Source: Protea cynaroides (lineage: Eukaryota > Streptophyta > Magnoliopsida > Proteales > Proteaceae). Taken from it: a stretch of 64,000 bases of DNA. Numbering within the stretch: position 1 is the first letter of the stretch; every line of letters starts with the position of its first letter. Positions 47,217 to 59,045 of the stretch are shown here, piece by piece. Made by a program: the position numbers and the translations under genes. The stretch is taken from assembly GCA_028583415.1 (NCBI GenBank), contig CM053266.1, positions 77,573,237-77,637,236 on the forward strand, in the 5' to 3' direction. Below the pieces are notes generated by a model. That model searched no databases. It had not been told where the DNA came from and saw nothing but the letters and a program-made list of their open reading frames with translations.

Positions 47217-47640
47217 CTACTATGACCAATGCCTTCCGGCTAAGGGCATCAACTACCACATTGGCCTTGCCAAGGTGGTACTTAATGATGCAAGGCCAAT
47301 GTGGTACTTAATGATGCAATCATGATCCTTTAGTAGCTCAATCTACCTTTCTGCCTCATATTTAGTTTCTTTTGATTGAACAAGTGAGTCAGACTCTTGT
47401 GATCTGACATTAGGCAAAATGTCTCCCCAAATAGGTAATGCCACCATATCTTCAGGGCGAAGACAATTACTGTAAGCTCTAGATCATGGGTGGGATAATT
47501 CTTCTCATGCACCTTTAGTTGTCTTGAAGCATAAGCTACAAAATAATCATCTTACATGAGTACACAACCAAGTCTATACTTTGAAGCATCTGTATAGACC
47601 ACAAATCTATCCCCTTTTCAGACTGAATGGTTAAAACTGA
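47217..47640 (-). pseudogene. pol: RNase H, with a small tandem duplication
   Basis: VVYTDASKYRLGCVLM (near 47590), then a stop, AYASRQLKVHEKNYPTHDLE, LMSDHKSLTHLFNQKKLNMR. Around 47270-47315 a 27 bp stretch with GGTACTTAATGATGCA is duplicated and disrupts the end of the domain (VVDALSRK region). Confidence 0.82.
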
Positions 47641-48560
47641 GGCAGAGACAATCTTCTGCTTAAGGGTCTGAAAACTCTCTTTACATTTATCCGACCATTC
47701 AAACTTCACTCCCTTCTTGGTTAATCTCGTTAGTGGGATAGCTATGGAGGAAAACCCTCAATAAAGCACTAGTAATAGTCAGCCAATCTGAGAAAAACTT
47801 CAAAACTCAGTCATCGAGGTGGGTGTCTTCCAGTCCAGAGCTGTACTGACCTTCACAAGGTCCACTGCTAGTCCTTCAAATGATATGATATGCCCCAAGT
47901 ATGCCCCAAGAATGCTACTTGTCTGAGCCAAAATTTACACTCCTTGAATTTGGCATTTAACTTTTTCTATCTCAACTTCTGTAATGCCAACCGGAGGTGT
48001 TTCGCATGGGCTGTATCGTCGAGTGAGTAGATGAGAATGTCATCTATGAAAATGATAACAAACTTGTCTAAGTACTCATGGAACACCCAATTTACGAGCT
48101 CCATAATTGAGGTTGGAGAATTTGTTAATTCAAAGGACATGACCAAAAACTCGTAGTGGCCATACCTTGTCCTAAATGCTATCTTAGGCACATCACTCCC
48201 TTTAATCTTCAACTGGTGATAGCCCAACTGTAGTTCTATCTTTGAAAACACACTTGCCCCCTATAGTTGGTCGAACAAATCATTGATTCAAGGCAAGGGA
48301 TACCGGTTTTTATTGTCAGCTTATTCAAATCTCGATAATCAATGCATAAAAAGATACTACCATCCTTCTTCTTCACAAATAGTATCGGTGCTCCCCAAGG
48401 TGAGATACTGGGTCTGATGAAACCCTTGTCTAGTAGCTTTTGAAACTGCATCTTGAGTTCCTTTAACTCAATAGGAACCATACGGTATGGGGCCTTAGAA
48501 GCAGGAGCTGCTCCTGGGACTAAGTCAATCACAAATTCTATTTCTTGATCCGGTAGTAGA
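47641..48560 (-). pseudogene. pol: Reverse transcriptase
   Basis: The order is LLDKGFIRPSISPWGAPILF, LCIDYRDLNKL, a frame change near 48240, then GYHQLKIKGSDVPKIAFR, YGHYEFLVMSFELTNSP and VIIFIDDILIYS (catalytic FIDD near 48042). Several stops follow in the thumb region. The frame change lies at nearly the same place as in the element at 15424-27355 (the FSKI segment), but the two lesions are different. Confidence 0.87.
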
Positions 48561-49140
48561 CCAAGTAGCCCTTCAGGGAACACATCGGGGAATTCATTTG
48601 CCATCGGTATGTCCTCTACTCTCAGTAACTCTGCTTTGGTATCCAATATCGACACTAGGTAACTTTCGCACCCTTGGCATATGAGTTTAGATGCTTGTAG
48701 GGCCAACAGAAACAACTTACGACATTTCCTGGTCTTGTCGCAGGTATAAACAAAGACTTCTCTAGCGGTAGGCTAGAATAAAATCTGGTACTTGGAACAT
48801 AGGATATTGGCCTGGTGTTTTGCCAACCAATCTATTTTCAAAATTACCTCAAAGTCCTTCATCTCAAGGCAGATGAGGTTGGCTTCCAATACTCTACCCT
48901 CTAAGACCACATTGCACGGTCCATAATAGTCTTCTAGATCGGGCTTGGACCCCATGGGCGTATGTACTATCAGTGCATAGGACATTTTGCATAATGGAAT
49001 TCCCAATTTAATGATGAATGTGGGGGAAATGAATGAGTGCGTAGCCCCCGAATCAAATAATACAGATACAGGTATGCCAGCTATAGAAATAGTACCTGTA
49101 ACAACTCCAGGTGAGCTTTCTGCATCATCAACGGATAAGG
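48561..49140 (-). pseudogene. pol: Aspartic protease and linker
   Basis: SVLFDSGATHSFIS (active site near 49050), then PMGSKPDLEDYYGPCNVV, FEVILKIDWLAKHQANI, one stop near 48773, then FPDVFPEGLLGLLPDQEI leading into RT. DSGA is intact. The usual GMDWL is KIDWL here. Confidence 0.85.
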
Positions 49141-50460
49141 GAAAGACCTTGCCTTGCCCTACTGGTGGTGCTTTCTTCGGTTCTGGGAATACCCTTGCAA
49201 AGTGGCCAGACTTCCCACAGTTAAAGAAAGTGCCATACGATTTTGAAGAGGCACTTAAAGTTACAGGCCTTGGCTGAGTAGTCCTGTGTACAAATACAGA
49301 CTTGCTTTGAGTAGAGGCCGGGTTACTATAAGTGAGCCTCTAGTGGATGGAGCAGAAGAAGCTGTCATAGATGAGCTGGGGTAATGAGCCCAAAATTACT
49401 TATTGGGCCAGTTGTCAGCGAAGCTCATAGGCCTCTTTTAGCCTTGGTGATTCTGGCGGTACCCATCTTCGACACTTTTTGCCCCTTGAACGGCGTCACT
49501 ATACTCAATCAGTCTCATGGACTCCACAATGACCTTGATGTCAGCCCTCAACCCTTGCACGATGTGCCTCAGCTTAAGCTCTTCATCCCTCATGGATGCA
49601 GGAGAGAAGTAGAAGAGTTCCTTGAATTTCTATTGATATGACTCAATAGTATTACTCTCCTGCGTGTGATTGAGGTACTCAACCTCCTTCCAGTCTCTAA
49701 AACTCTAGGGGAAAAAGTTCTTGTAGAGCGCTTCCTTGAATATCTGCTACGTGATCTCTCCTTGGCGCCACATCAATGTAGGTTGAAAGTCCTTCCACCA
49801 ATCATAGGGCACCCCTTCTAACTAAAAGGTTGCACATAGTAACTTCTCTGCCTCACTACACATAAGGGTCTCCAATGTCTTCTCCATAGCTTGTATCCAA
49901 ATGGCTGGCTGCATCGGATTGGTATCAACCCCCATGAACTTCAATGGGTGCATCCGTTAAAAATTGTTCATCACTTTTGCCTCATCTATTTGAGGTTGTA
50001 ACTAGATGCCTGCCATGGCAGGGTGAGTATTAACTACCAGCACTGGTGCCTAGTCATGATGAACCTGTGGTACTGGGGGCATCTGCTCATGCACATGTGG
50101 TACAGGAGGAATTGGAAGTATGCCTCTACCCTGTGCTTGTCCTAGAACAGGTGGAGCTGGAGGCACTCCCCGTAAAGCAGCCAATAGTTTATTAATGACT
50201 ATAGTTGTGTTTCTTTGTTGGTCTTCTAAGTTGCACACCAACCCACCCATAATGGCTACCACATTTACTACAATTTGTACTGGAGGCGGTGGTGGGATAT
50301 CAACTAGTGGTGGAGGAGGAAGTGCGCTACATCTCACCAGCATGGTGAAGGACGTACATATGACTATGAGCATTTCCAGTCTGGGCGAAATACTCAACGT
50401 TTCCATTGCTGAAAGAACCGTGTATTTTGGGCCTCATCAGGTTGTAGATTGCCCAAAGGA
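49141..50460 (-). pseudogene. gag: gag, decayed
   Basis: From 50406 the minus strand reads a proline-rich N-terminus (LPPPPLVDIPPPPPVQIVV). The capsid part (49600-49990) is broken by many stops. The zinc knuckle near 49200 reads FFNCGKSGHFARVFPEP, in which the first and last Cys are replaced by Phe. Its order relative to protease is normal. Confidence 0.75.
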
Positions 50461-50469
50461 TCAGTAGGT

Positions 50470-50855
50470 CACCTTACGCTGAGAGCTCATCCTTCCCGAC
50501 TTGCTAGATCTGGAGAATGAAAACATTGAGCCCGACTATTGATCCATTCCTAGGATCATTATTCGCATTATCTAGCACAACATACTTCCCAAAGCTAGAC
50601 ATAGAGATGAGCTGACACATTTGGTATGTATGTGACACACTACGTACTTTGAGGAAAGTAGCTATGTCTCCCATACATCATCTTGAGACACATGCTATTC
50701 TTGGCAGACCACCTGGGTCCAGACGAAAGACTGCCATATGATCGTATACTGTCCCACATATTTGTTTACTTCGGGGTGAGCTTCGTTGGACATGAAATAG
50801 AGAATGGGAAGGAATCTTTTCCATTCCCATGGTTCACCATGTCTCTACCAAGGTA
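50470..50855 (+). pseudogene. Remnant of an opposite-strand leader gene (Transposase_32-like)
   Basis: On the + strand, opposite to gag and pol, the pieces HNILPKARHRDELTHL (about 50575-50620) and DERLPYDRILSHIFVYFGVS (about 50716-50775) are seen. They correspond in order to HNLIPKSGHYERISQLTQY and LPYGRLITTLLIRLGVDL of the gene at 23491-24744. Frameshifts and a deletion separate them, and the 3' part is lost where LTR sequence begins. Position (between gag and 5' LTR) and orientation are the same as there, so the gene was probably present in the common ancestor of both elements. Confidence 0.6.
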
Positions 50856-51677
50856 CAACAACTATCAACATACATAGTTATAGTTATATGCAAATGCATG
50901 AACAATTATACAATTTATTGGATGACGTGTTATAGCAATTCAAATGCACACACAGCAATTACATGCTCAAACTCTACATGACCCTACCCCTCACCTATAG
51001 ACACCAAAGGTGTTGCTGAACCTTGAAGCCAGCAAAAGGCTCCATCCACTACCCGTGGTATTTTACCTAATTTAATTGAATAAGTTTCATTAGGTTGATA
51101 AACATCTTTTAAACCAACATAAACAAGTCCTAGAGTCCATGCACAGGTCTCAAGATAAGCCAGGTGCCAAAAGGATAGTCTTCTTAATCATTTCTAGGCT
51201 TATAAGTTAATACAGACTGAACCGACAGATAAAACCGATTGGGCATTCTACTGATACGTGGTGCCAATTAACACTTAGCCTTACGTATACTGCATCGGAA
51301 GACAGATCGGATGATTAACCATCCGATTGGTCATCCGCTTCATATACTATTACAGTAGTGAGGATTCCAGTAGGTTATTAGGAAGCTAGGCCGGGTGATC
51401 AGTCATCCGAGACTGACTCTGGTTGTAATTAAGCCTATGTGGAGGCACAGCCAAACAGTGCCAAGCACATAACCTATGTGACATACCCAATGGGTCGTTC
51501 TTTCAGTCATGTAATATTAGTTAGGGTAACACCGAATATTACTTAGTCTAACAGGTTAAAGTATTTGTCCTGGTGGTAGACTGGTCGTGAGTCAATTGGT
51601 ATTAGGGCCACTACAAGTCTACCGGTTCGTGCCTCCGGTTCTGGCCCAGAAGCGAAACATGAATCAGAGAAGGTCTC
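50856..51677 (-). repeat. Fragment of the right LTR of the second minus-strand element
   Basis: It aligns with parts of 43910-44700: TATATGCAAATGCAT, TTAGAGTCCATGCA-like and AACTGAACCGAC stretches in the same order. The first part of the LTR and the PBS are missing. It stops at 51677, where another LTR starts. Confidence 0.65.
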
Positions 51678-52053
51678 TGTCACATCCCATTCTAAAAAAT
51701 CTGGTGTGATATCTAGGTCAACCCTTGTGGTACCCCAATACATCCAAGATGCTACCACAATTATTACAAACAAATCCCACAGTCTACACATACTAGACAG
51801 ATGCATCTAAATGATATCATATCCTATACTATGTATCATATTATCTATTACAAACCATTTATTCTGCCACAAAATACTATTAATATCCATATACAAATAC
51901 CCAAATCAAAAGAGTAAATCTGTTACATTGTTCTTGATAGACCTCTTCATTTACCAATAAAAAGATTCATAATAGAGAATATCTGGGAAGGGAGAAAGTA
52001 AGGGGAGGGCTACGTCATGCGTAAACGCAGTCATTGCAGGTGCAGCCCTCACC

Positions 52054-52058
52054 ATGCA
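52054..52058. repeat. Left target duplication ATGCA
   Basis: It precedes TGTCACACCCC. The right copy GTGCA is at 54404-54408. Confidence 0.65.
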
Positions 52059-54403
52059 TGTCACACCCCAATTCTGGACTAACCAGTAGTGTGATGAACC
52101 ATCATATGAACTAACGGTTCAACCAGGATCTCGTATCACTGTGCCAACCATATTAAACTAAAACACATTCCACAGTAATAATCAGAGATAATAAAATAAA
52201 TAGCGAAAGTCCTATTAATAATGAATTGAGTGCCTACAATGATAAGTAAATTATATAGTCTAGTTATCTCCAAGTAATCAAAACATAATTAATACCTATT
52301 ACAATTACCAAAATACGAAAGTTAAACACTAAGCGTAATCATAGTTGAAATACTCGCTTGACGAGTGTTATTCGTCATCTACAGCTTGCACATCAATAGC
52401 CGCCACATGTCCAAACATTGGCACATCCATGTAATCTTCAATCATAACACCTGCAACATCAGAAACTAAAAAGAATTACACGCGCTATGGTCAGCTCTCC
52501 AACTTGAGTTCAGTGAGTGAACAAAACAATGCAACAAACATATGCATGCATTCAATTCATACCTTTAGTCTGGTTTAAAGTTTGCAATGTGCTATAGAAA
52601 GATTTGGTGGCCACCGCACCTCTATACACGGGTGTGTAAGCCCACCTAATGGATCAAACACCATTGTCGTCGACATCCACCCCACCATGGAATAGAGATA
52701 GAGCTAAAGTGTTTGGATCACACACCGCCAACACTTCCCCTGATGCCCAACCCATACCAACACATAAGCTCCTATTAGCAAGGGCTTGTAAACTGGGCTC
52801 GCAACTAACCAATCCTAATACCATCCAGTGTATCCAAGGCCTCACCCCAACATCCCTTAATACGTCCATAGAGATAGAGCTAAGGCCCCCCGACAGAGTC
52901 AAAAACCACATGGTCCGAGACCACCTCCCTTGATGCCCTACGAAGTAATAGTTCTGCTAAGGTAATGGTGATATGACGATGTCAATGGGCAAGACATGAG
53001 TAGAGATAGAGCTAGAGTATGGTGACCAAGCTGAACCACAATGCCACGTCCTCCCCCTGATGCTCTATTCCCATCAAGCACACTAACCACATATACAATC
53101 ACATGCCTATTCCTAGCGTCATCATCATCATGTTATAAATAGACAGGAATAAATATGCATGAGCAGTAATAACAAAAATATTGGATGACATGTGAGATGT
53201 ACATTACAAGCATACAAGCATAGAAATATTCATTGCATTGGACAAATAAAGTAAGACAGTTTGTTATTATCTAATTAGTTTAGGTCTTGTTCCCTCACCT
53301 TTGATTAATGTTTATTCCTTTCCCAAGCTTTGAAAGTTACTTTGAATCTATTAGGAACCAGAACAATTAATGTATTTAAGTTAGGGTTCAAGTTTATCAA
53401 GTTACAGGAGTCGAAAACCTTATTTAGTCTCAAAATATACTTGTTGTAATCGTATGGTCGATACCCTACGGTCGCAATATATGCCACCGTATGACGTACG
53501 ATCGATACCCTATGGTAGCACTATATGCGACAGTACCTGCGACCATACATTTCCTCAATTCTTCTCTAATGGCTATGGCCGATACTCTGGTCATCCTATA
53601 ATCGACCATAGTTGCGACCATATGTAGTCAGGTTAATTTTTACTTCTCATACGTGTTCCTCCTCTTGGTTCATTAATGGGATTCATCCTAAAATCATCCT
53701 ATGGCCTTTAATCATAGTATATCAATTATTGCTACCCTACTCTCTATGGTTTCTTAGGTTACATATATCAATTTGAAAAGAACATATTCTATCTGATCTA
53801 TCCTATAGAGTCAAGTCCATACCTTAAGCTTGTTGTAGAGGGATAGAACTCTTCTCCCCAAAACCTTCCTCTCAGCCTTCTTCTCTAAGCCCCCTTCTCT
53901 TTCTCTTCCTCTCTCTCTCTTTCTCTCTTAGGTTTAGAGTTTCAATTTGGGTTCTAAAAGAGTAAGAGGCTAAGGGACGTCTTTTATATAGAGGGAAAAC
54001 CTCCATATAGAGTCCCCTTTCAATTAGGAAAGAGTCCCCCTCAAATTAGGAAAGTTTTCAAAACTAGGAGTCGGTCTTAACATCATGCGGTCGCAGAATC
54101 CGTCGACCATACGTCCAAAATAGGTGACCATACGTCGTACGGTTTCATCCTGGTCAACCATATGGTCGACCATGCCCCTAAAAAATGCCACCATATGTCC
54201 AAAATTTACTGATTTTTAGTTTTTGACTGGTTACTTCCACACAAACTTAAACAGTCAACCACACCAATTAAATTTGACTTGTTGTTTATCTCATCTTGTG
54301 GTTTCTTCATACAATTGGTTCACTTGAGCCGATTATGATGCGAAGATCGATCACGACACAAGAATGTAAGGTTAGACCAGGTTCATGGCGTGCGGGTCTT
54401 ACA
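52059..54403 (-). repeat. Solo Tekay-type LTR (2.35 kb)
   Basis: It begins TGTCACACCCCAATTCTGG and ends GCGTGCGGGTCTTACA, flanked by near-matching 5 bp duplications. It is related to the LTRs of the 15424-27355 element and the solo LTR at 13126 (same order of recognisable stretches). It has its own words: TATGGTCG/TACGGTCG with CGACCATA at 53440-53635 and 54070-54200. TATA at 53982-53990. Confidence 0.82.
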
Positions 54404-55957
54404 GTGCACTCCACCAACATCATCATGGCCAGCAGCCATACTAGCCAAGGGAGACTCCATAAAATCGACAATAGATAAGTAATCTATAGAAGGAACTAAA
54501 AAATAGTGTCGCCACGAGGGTGAGCTCACATCCCAGCTCAGTGAGAAATTTAGTATCACATGCGATGCACATAAAACAACCAATTAGATGAATGTAATTT
54601 ATTTTATATTAGGTCTCAGGTTTGTGTTTCTACATCCTGGGCAAAAGTAGAAGTTGAATACACAACCCTGGACTGTTAAACCGCTTTTACAAGCTAACTC
54701 CCCCCTTGGGGACTCCCATCCTTACAGGGTTCATTGCCTCCCACCATAGACCTCACATACGCCAGCTACAGTACGCCCATACGTCACTGACTCCCCTAAG
54801 GGTCGTCCAACCTTCTAGAGTGCAAAGCTATGCCAATATCATTACCCCTACTAGAGGGGCATAAAAAATAGGGAATGACACCACCTATGTCTATTATGTT
54901 CATTCATTTCACTTTGGCTGCCCGTCAGTAGAAGTCTCCAGGTGCCCACTGCCTGGTTCACCGTGCCCCCACTAGCATGTCGACATAACTATCGTGCTAT
55001 CCACCAGCAGAGAATTCCGGCTCCACTCCCATGGATCACTGTGTCTACCACTAGCATGTTTACATTCTCACGTGATCTATGTACCTGCACTCCCATGCAT
55101 TACACAAATCACCATACATGGTTGCAATCCGACATGACTAGTACACCGGCACTCCTATGTGTCACACAAGCCATCATACATGGTTGCATATAATTTATAA
55201 ATAAAACTATACTCTAATGGTGAACCTCGGGTCACCACTCCCATGGATCACCGTGCTTCCGCTAGAGCCTAGCATCAACAACGTGGCTCGTATATTGTAC
55301 TCTCATACTCCACACGTCCACAATACCCAAACAATCATACAACATTCATAGTTATTATATATGCAAATGCATGCTCATACATAGCAATCATGAAAAGCAT
55401 ATAATTAAATAACAACCTAAGCATATTGCTAGGAATGTAGATATGTTATTAAGATGTCCTATGTTTAAGGACTAGACCCCTCACCTGATTGCACAAGAAG
55501 TGCAGCAGTACTCCGAAGCTTTAGTAGAAAGCTTTCACTTTACCCTTGTTCAATACCTAATTAAGCATGTAAGTTTTATTAGGTTTATTTCATAGCTTTT
55601 AAACTGGCATGGACAAGTCTTAGAGTCCATGCATGGGTCCCACAGAAGGTCGGGAACCAACAAGAAGGTCATCCTATTCATTACTAGGCTAAATAGTCAA
55701 GACAAACTGAACCGACAGATGGAACCGGTAGAGGGTTCCACCGGTACGTTCTATCGGTAAACACTTAGAGTATTTTACAGTGCGTGGCACTAGAAGAAGG
55801 AGCAGATGCTCGACCATCCAGATGATCATCCATTTAATATGATGTTATAAACCCTAAATTTCCAGTAGTTTTTTTGGAAGCAAAGCTGGGTGTTCATTCA
55901 TCCGGCACTGGCTCTGCTTAAAATTAAGTCTGAGTGGAGGATCCAAACCAAACGGAT
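53806..55957. repeat. Tandem duplication within LTRs, unit 1 (2.15 kb)
   Basis: It runs from AGAGTCAAGTCC in the solo LTR to the AACGGATC site in the outer LTR. It is repeated from about 55962 with several percent divergence. The junction shares TCCTA with the start, a short homology. Confidence 0.8.
53982..53990 (-). promoter_or_regulatory. TATA box of the solo LTR
   Basis: TATATAAAA on the element strand, followed by GACGTCCCTTAG. A duplicated copy is at 56138-56146. Confidence 0.6.
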
Positions 55958-57211
55958 CCTACAGAGTCAAGTCCATACCTTAAGCTTTCTATAGAGGGAT
56001 AGAAATCTTCTCCGCAAAACCTTCCTCTCAACCTTCTTCTCCAAGCCCCCTTCTCTTTCTCTTATTTTCTCTCTTTCTCTCTTAGGTTTAGAGTTTCAAT
56101 TTGGATTCTAAAAGAGTAAGAGAGGCTAAGGGACGTCTTTTATATAGAGGGAAAACCTCCATATAGAGTCCCCTTTCAATTAGGAAAGAGTCCCCATCAA
56201 ATTAGGAAAGTTTCCAAAACTCGAAGTCGGTCTTAACATCATGCGGTCGCAAGTGCGGTCATAGAATCCGTCGACCATACGTCCAAAATAGGTGACCATA
56301 CGTCGTACGGTCTCATCCTGGTCAACCATATAGTTGAACATACCCCTAAAAAAATGCCACCATATGTCCAAAATTTACTGATTTTTAATTTTTGACTAGT
56401 TATTTTCACACAAACTTAAACAGTTAACCACACCAATTAAATTTAACTTGTTGTTTATCTCATCTTGTGGTTTCTTCATACAATTGGTTCACTTGAGCCA
56501 ATTATGATGGGAAGATCGATCACGACACAAGAATGTAAGGTTAGACCAGGTTTGTGGCGTGCGGGTCTTACAGTGCACTCCACCAACATCATCGGGGCCA
56601 ACAGCCGTACTAGCCAAGGGAGACTCCATAAAATCAAAAATAGATAAGTAATCTATAGAAGGAACTAAAAAACAGTGTCACCACGAGGGTGAGCTCACAT
56701 CCCAGCTCAGTGAGAAATTTAGTATCACATGCGATGCACATACAACAACCAATTAGATGAATGTAATTTATTTTATATTAGGTCTCAGGTTTGTGTTTCT
56801 ACATCGTGGGCAAAAGTAGAAGTTGAATACACAACCCTGGACTGTTAAACTGCTTTTACAAGCTAACTCCCCCCTTGGGGACTCCCATCCTTAGAGGGTT
56901 CATTGCCTCCCACCATAGACCTCACATACGCCAGCTACAGTACGCCCATACGTCACTGACTCCCCTAAGGGTCGTCCAACCTTCTAGAGTGCAAAGCTAT
57001 GCCAATATCATTACCCCTACTAGAGGAGCATAAAAAATAGGGAATGACACCACCTATGTCTATTATGTTCATTCATTTCACTTTGGCTGCCCATCAGTAG
57101 AAGTCTCCAGGTGCCCACTGCCTGGTTCACCGTGCCCCCACTAGCATGTCGACATAACTATCGTGCTATCCACCAACAAAGAACCCCGGCTCCACTCCCA
57201 TGGATCACCAT
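55958..57211. repeat. Tandem duplication, unit 2 (cut by a later LTR)
   Basis: It matches 53806-55055 (offset 2156-2169), including the solo-LTR end at 56572 and the GTGCACTCCACC that follows. It is interrupted at GGATCACCAT by the LTR starting at 57212. Confidence 0.8.
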
Positions 57212-57669
57212 TGTGAGGACAATGGGAAATCGATGATCCTCTTCGGGATGAATGTGTATCATGTATCAATGAAGATCAATTGTTCTGTTGGAGTCGCCAC
57301 CTAAATTAAGGTCTAGGACCTCGAAAACTGTAGCCTCACCCTAAGGTAAGACTTTTATTGACTCGTAACCCAATGTGTCAGTTCTTTAGTCTACAAGAGA
57401 TCGGGTAAGTATTCAGGGTACGATTATGGGAAGGTGTTAGGCACCCAAACCGTCCGATCAATATCGACCTCCTAAACTTTCTTTAAACTCTAATTTTGAC
57501 TGTGCTTGGTCAACTGAATGACTAGGGTTCAATGGGGGATGTCCTAAACCAAGTTGCTAAGTTATTCTAACCTAGGGTTCAGCCAATCATATTATAAAAT
57601 AAATAAACAAGCAAATGCAATGTACAATATTATACAATGAACCGGACCAAAGATGGTTCGATCTTGGAC

Positions 57670-57735
57670 TGAATCTGAGACGTATAAGACATCTCAAACT
57701 GCCTACGTATTCCAATCCTGAAAATCAAGTCCAAA
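57670..57735 (-). other. Hairpin module copy 4
   Basis: On the minus strand GAACTAC, CTTGATT, a weak stem-loop and ATACGTAGGCAG follow in order. Confidence 0.6.
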
Positions 57736-57879
57736 ATGTAGTTCGAAATGGATTGTGTGATTAAAGATTATGGAAGTAATTTATGCATGTGCTTCAATTA
57801 GATTCTTTGTTCAAGTTGAAGTTTATGCTAGATGTATGGTTGATGGGTGGCTTTGTACCTTATTTGGGATTCCTAAATT

Positions 57880-57925
57880 GCCTACGTATTCTAGGGTGTG
57901 CCCTAGAAATCAGGTACGACGTAGT
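57880..57925 (-). other. Hairpin module copy 5
   Basis: On the minus strand CTACG, CCTGATT, then a perfect inverted repeat TTCTAGGG-CACA-CCCTAGAA, then ATACGTAGGCAA. Confidence 0.75.
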
Positions 57926-57949
57926 TTGAAAAGATTGTGAGAGTCGGAT

Positions 57950-58585
57950 TTGGAATGTGTACCAAATTCCTACCATTTTTATTTAGGATGTGTAACAAAT
58001 TCTTTCTATTTTTGTTAATAGAATCTAGGGATGAGACCTAAATTCCTACCATTTTTATTTGAGATGTGTACCAAATTCTTTCTATTTTTATCAATAGGAT
58101 CTAGGGATGAGACCTAATTCCTACCATTTTTATTTGGGATGTATACCAAATTCTTTCTATGTTTGTTAATAAGATCTAGGGATGAGACCTAATTCCTACC
58201 ATTTTTATTTGAGATGTGTACCAAATTCTTTCTATTTTTATCAATAGGATCTAGGGATGAGACCTAATTCCTACCATTTTAATTTAGGATGTGTATCAAA
58301 TTCTTTTCATTTTTATCAATAGGATATAGGGATGAGACCTAATTCCTATCATTTTTATTTGGGATGTGTACCAAATTCTTTCTATTTTTGTCAATAGGAT
58401 CTAGGGATGAGACCTAATTCCTACCATTTTTATTTGGGATGTATATCAAATTCTTTCTATTTTTGTCAATAGGATCTAGGGATGAGACCTAAATTCCTAC
58501 CATTTTTATTTGGGATGTGTACCAAATTCTTTCTATTTCTATCAATAGGATCTAGGGATGAGACCTAATTCCTACAATTTTTGTT
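57950..58585. repeat. 75 bp tandem array, about eight copies
   Basis: Each unit has GATGTGTACCAAATTC, TTCTATTTTT, AATAGGATCTAGGGATGAG and CCTAATTCCTACCATTTT. Copies start at about 57985, 58062, 58136, 58210, 58287, 58362, 58436 and 58512. Confidence 0.92.
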
Positions 58586-58589
58586 GTTT

Positions 58590-58855
58590 CCATTTTTAGG
58601 TTTTTAGGGTTTCCTATCCCTTTTCATTGTGATTTTTATTTTTTTAGGGTTTCATACCCTATTCTCTTTATTCTAGGGTTTATCTTGCCCTAATTATTCT
58701 TTCTATTTTTAGGGTTTCACTTTCCCTAATTGTTGTATTCTTTCTATTTTTAGGATTTCCTACCCTAATTGCTGTGCTCTTTCTATTTTTAGGGTTTTCT
58801 ACCCTAATTGCTATTTTCTTTCTATTTTTAGGATTTTCTACCCTAATTGTTATTT
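58590..58855. repeat. AGGGTTT-bearing repeats (about 50 bp, six to seven copies)
   Basis: Units carry TTTCTATTTTTAGGGTTT and TACCCTAATTGCT. AGGGTTT is the plant telo-box core. Confidence 0.85.
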
Positions 58856-58916
58856 TTTCAACTTATCAAGACAAATATGGCCAATGAAAACATTTCAACT
58901 ATAGCAGTGGTAATAA

Positions 58917-59045
58917 TCCAAACATAGCAGTATGCATCCAAAAATGGCACTGAGCATCTAAACATGACAATGAGCATCTAAACATGGCAGTGAGCATCTA
59001 AACATGGCAGTGAGCATCTAAATATGGCAGTGAGCATCCAAACAC
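58917..59045. repeat. 20 bp tandem repeat, about six copies
   Basis: The unit is GCATCTAAACATGGCAGTGA with small changes. Confidence 0.9.

Larger units (their letters stand above)
51678..57211 (-). repeat. Tekay-type LTR carrying a solo LTR and a tandem duplication
   Basis: It begins TGTCACATCCC. After the solo LTR (52059-54403) it continues at 54404 and from 55200 closely matches 43795-44560, up to AACGGATC at about 55957. A tandem duplication then repeats sequence from within the solo LTR. The second copy is cut by the LTR at 57212. The right end is outside the window. Confidence 0.65.

Noticed and set aside
50683..50877. Possible host gene fragment
   Set aside because: It matches the opposite-strand leader gene at 23491-24744 in order and context, so it is better explained as part of the retroelement.
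58590..58855. Possible interstitial telomere
   Set aside because: AGGGTTT occurs once per 50 bp unit, not as a continuous TTTAGGG array.
57950..59045. Regular repeats that could suggest a CRISPR-like array
   Set aside because: Repeats are directly tandem without unique spacers and lie in a plant LTR.
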